Shown: piece by piece, positions 12,208 through 13,759 of the stretch
Layout of the letters: each line of letters starts with the position of its first letter
Numbering within the stretch: position 1 is the first letter of the stretch
DNA from: Candidatus Omnitrophota bacterium
GTDB lineage: Bacteria > Omnitrophota > Koll11 > Aquiviventales > Aquiviventaceae
Assembly: GCA_016196415.1 (NCBI GenBank)
Contig: JACPXS010000128.1
Coordinates: 1 to 13,759, forward strand
Direction: 5' to 3'
Length of the DNA: 13,759 nucleotides
The notes under the pieces: generated by a model
Told to the model about the DNA's origin: nothing
The model's input: only the letters and a program-made list of their open reading frames with translations
Databases searched by the model: none
Translations under genes and position numbers: made by a program

Positions 12208-13759
12208 ATGACCGCTGTGACCAATTTCCGTCCTGAGTTGGCGAATCGGCTTCGCCAGCAGCTTGATGCGTTTCGGGAAGGATTCCGACACAACCTCGCC
12301 ATCTTGGGCCCGCCCGGAAGCGGCAAGACCTTTCAGCTCCAGAACCTGCTCGCGCAGCCGCTGCCTCAGGTCCTGCCGATCTATTGTCCTCTCTACCGCG
12401 AGTCGTGCCGAAGTTTTCTGCAACGATTCCTCTCTGCGGTCCTCCGATCAGCAAGCCCGGACTTGAACGAACCGACGGGCGGACCCCCAAGCCAGTCCCT
12501 TGGAGCGCTCGATTCGATGATCAAGACAGCGCCGGTGCCGTTTGACGCGCTCCTTCAGCACGCTGAAGGGCGGGTGCCTCGAACCGTCGAGGCCATTCGG
12601 GCCGTCGAAGGACTCATCACCAGGCGACTCTATGGCGAAGCGTTCAATCGCGCGCTGGACACGATTCCCATCCTCCTGGGAGAGCGGGGCGGATCTTGCG
12701 TGCTCATCTTGGATGAGTTTCTCTGCCTTGAAGCGCTCGGCCTCGGCCACGCCTTTCATGAGTTGGGCAAGCGGGTCATGACATGGCCCTCAACGCTCTT
12801 CATCCTCTCCAGCTCCTCCATCTATCGAGCCCGAAGCATTCTCCGGGAACGGCTGCAACTGCTCTTCGGTCAATTTGAGCTGCTCACGCTCGACGCCATT
12901 GACCCTGATCCCACGACGTCGTGGATCCGCCAAGAGCTGAAAGGGATCCGCGGGGTCGAGGCGATAGTCCCCTTTCTCATCCGGTGGTTGGGAACCTATC
13001 CGTGGTACTTGGTCGTGTTCTTAAAACGGCTGAGAGAGCTGGCAAGCCTCAGCACGCGACCGAGCTCAATCGAACTCCTCTTTTTCCAAACGGCGTGGGA
13101 CGTGCTGGGGGCGACTGAAGGTCCCCTCCACCAATGGTGTGTGTCGCGCATGGAGGGCTGCTCGCACGGTCGCCTGGGCACACGGGCGACCGAAGCGCTG
13201 ATTCACATCGCGGGGGGCGTCCGCACCACGACAGAACTCTCAAAACGGATCGGGCGCTCAGGGCTCGCTGAAGCGCTGCAGCGGCTTGCGGAACAGGACC
13301 TGGTGCAGCGAAAGGGGATGTGCTGGGTCGTCCCTGACCCTGTGCTGCGATGCTGGCTCTCCACCATCCTGGCCTCGCAGCGATCCGACCTCCGACTCGG
13401 CCCAGTCGAAGTCCGGGCGCGATTTGAACAGTCGCTCCGCTCGCTGTGGACCCAGTGGACCCACGCGCAGCAGCTTTCGTTCTCGGAGCAGGTCGTCAGG
13501 CTCTTCACCGCGTTCTGCGACGATACGGTGGTGCTCGATTCGAAGACGGGTCGGTTGCCGAAGTTCGAGACGATCAACACCCACCGCCCTCACGTCGCTG
13601 GAGTTGAAGCGTACCTCATCGCCGACGGGCAGGGCAAACGGTGGTGCGCCACCGTTCAAGCGGAGCCGATTGATGAAAACGCCATCGCCAGCTTCGAGGC
13701 GTTTTGTCGCGCACAAACCCCAAAGCCGTCTCGCAAAGTCGTGATTGTGAAATCTTGCC
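12208..13759 (+). CDS. P-loop ATPase, archaeal-ATPase/DUF234-like, 3'-truncated
   Basis: The frame is open from ATG 12208 to the window edge: at least 517 residues, no stop. Walker A is GPPGSGKT (34-41); Walker B is CVLILDEF with Asp169 and Glu170; the sensor-1-like strand is LFILSSSSIYRAR (197-209). In archaeal-type ATPases a GR pair with a possible Arg finger follows; here it reads LLFGQ (Gln222). YPWYLVVFLKRL resembles the PYYL segment, and a winged-helix follows at about 326-372 ending in DPVLRCWL (377-384), like the DPFLRFWF motif before the DUF234 nuclease-like domain. The visible C-terminal part has no clear ExK triad (VQAE near 483-486). No Shine-Dalgarno is visible; GTG 12219 is an alternative start. 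It lies 41 nt after the NlpD-like gene. The biological role is unknown: regulation, DNA processing or defence are possible. Confidence 0.8.
   Translation, partial: MTAVTNFRPELANRLRQQLDAFREGFRHNLAILGPPGSGKTFQLQNLLAQPLPQVLPIYCPLYRESCRSFLQRFLSAVLRSASPDLNEPTGGPPSQSLGALDSMIKTAPVPFDALLQHAEGRVPRTVEAIRAVEGLITRRLYGEAFNRALDTIPILLGERGGSCVLILDEFLCLEALGLGHAFHELGKRVMTWPSTLFILSSSSIYRARSILRERLQLLFGQFELLTLDAIDPDPTTSWIRQELKGIRGVEAIVPFLIRWLGTYPWYLVVFLKRLRELASLSTRPSSIELLFFQTAWDVLGATEGPLHQWCVSRMEGCSHGRLGTRATEALIHIAGGVRTTTELSKRIGRSGLAEALQRLAEQDLVQRKGMCWVVPDPVLRCWLSTILASQRSDLRLGPVEVRARFEQSLRSLWTQWTHAQQLSFSEQVVRLFTAFCDDTVVLDSKTGRLPKFETINTHRPHVAGVEAYLIADGQGKRWCATVQAEPIDENAIASFEAFCRAQTPKPSRKVVIVKSC

Noticed and set aside
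12206..13716. Several minus-strand frames at the right end
   Set aside because: A continuous plus-strand frame from 12208 to the edge with Walker A, Walker B and winged-helix motifs explains the region; the reverse frames are short and Arg-rich.
1..13759. Mobile elements, CRISPR arrays, prophage genes, toxin-antitoxin pairs
   Set aside because: No transposase or integrase motifs, no regularly spaced repeats and no attachment-site duplication of the tRNA 3' end were seen in the window.

Overview
This 13.8 kb window is a dense, entirely plus-strand run of mostly housekeeping genes from a bacterium of about 60% GC (estimated by eye). The ADP-heptose genes gmhA and rfaE2 and a lipobox LysM/LytM protein point to a Gram-negative with an outer membrane. 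The combination of DUF1844, RmuC, Trm112, AroQ, EF-P, AccB and AccC, plus a Group III (actinobacterial-type) phosphofructokinase and a ThiD2-type thiamine gene, fits a Nitrospirota-like or neighbouring environmental lineage. That assignment is inference from gene content, not a database result.

Layout. (1) 1-4939: the 3' part of a two-domain M16 zinc peptidase, a MEMO1-family protein, DUF1844, RmuC and a 55-residue Trm112-type zinc ribbon, chained by overlaps or gaps of a few bases. (2) 4956-8042: AroQ, then EF-P with its own sigma70-like promoter (TTGACC-17-TACAAT) on the aroQ stop codon. A 97-nt structured gap follows, then accB and accC (biotin carboxyl carrier and biotin carboxylase of acetyl-CoA carboxylase). 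(3) 8128-11287: a predicted PPi-type phosphofructokinase, gmhA and rfaE2 (heptose supply for LPS), then thiD2 and thiE (late thiamine synthesis) in overlapping, different frames. (4) 11440-11513: tRNA-Gly(CCC) with encoded CCA. (5) 11555-12166: an NlpD-like lipoprotein whose LytM domain has lost metal and catalytic residues. (6) 12208 to the right edge: an archaeal-ATPase/DUF234-like P-loop protein, open to the end of the window and the least housekeeping-like gene here.

Coupling is the dominant architecture. ATGA stop-start overlaps occur at M16/memo and rfaE2/thiD2. Two very short ORFs (7 and 30 codons) bridge Trm112-aroQ and accC-pfk with an ATGA overlap at each end. No gene-free stretch exceeds 300 bases; the largest is the 152 nt between thiE and the tRNA. 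I see no IS element, CRISPR array, rRNA, prophage or convincing intrinsic terminator. I do not see a clear new multi-gene system. The best leads are the efp-accB RNA structure, the out-of-frame thiD2/thiE pair, the relay ORFs and the terminal ATPase.
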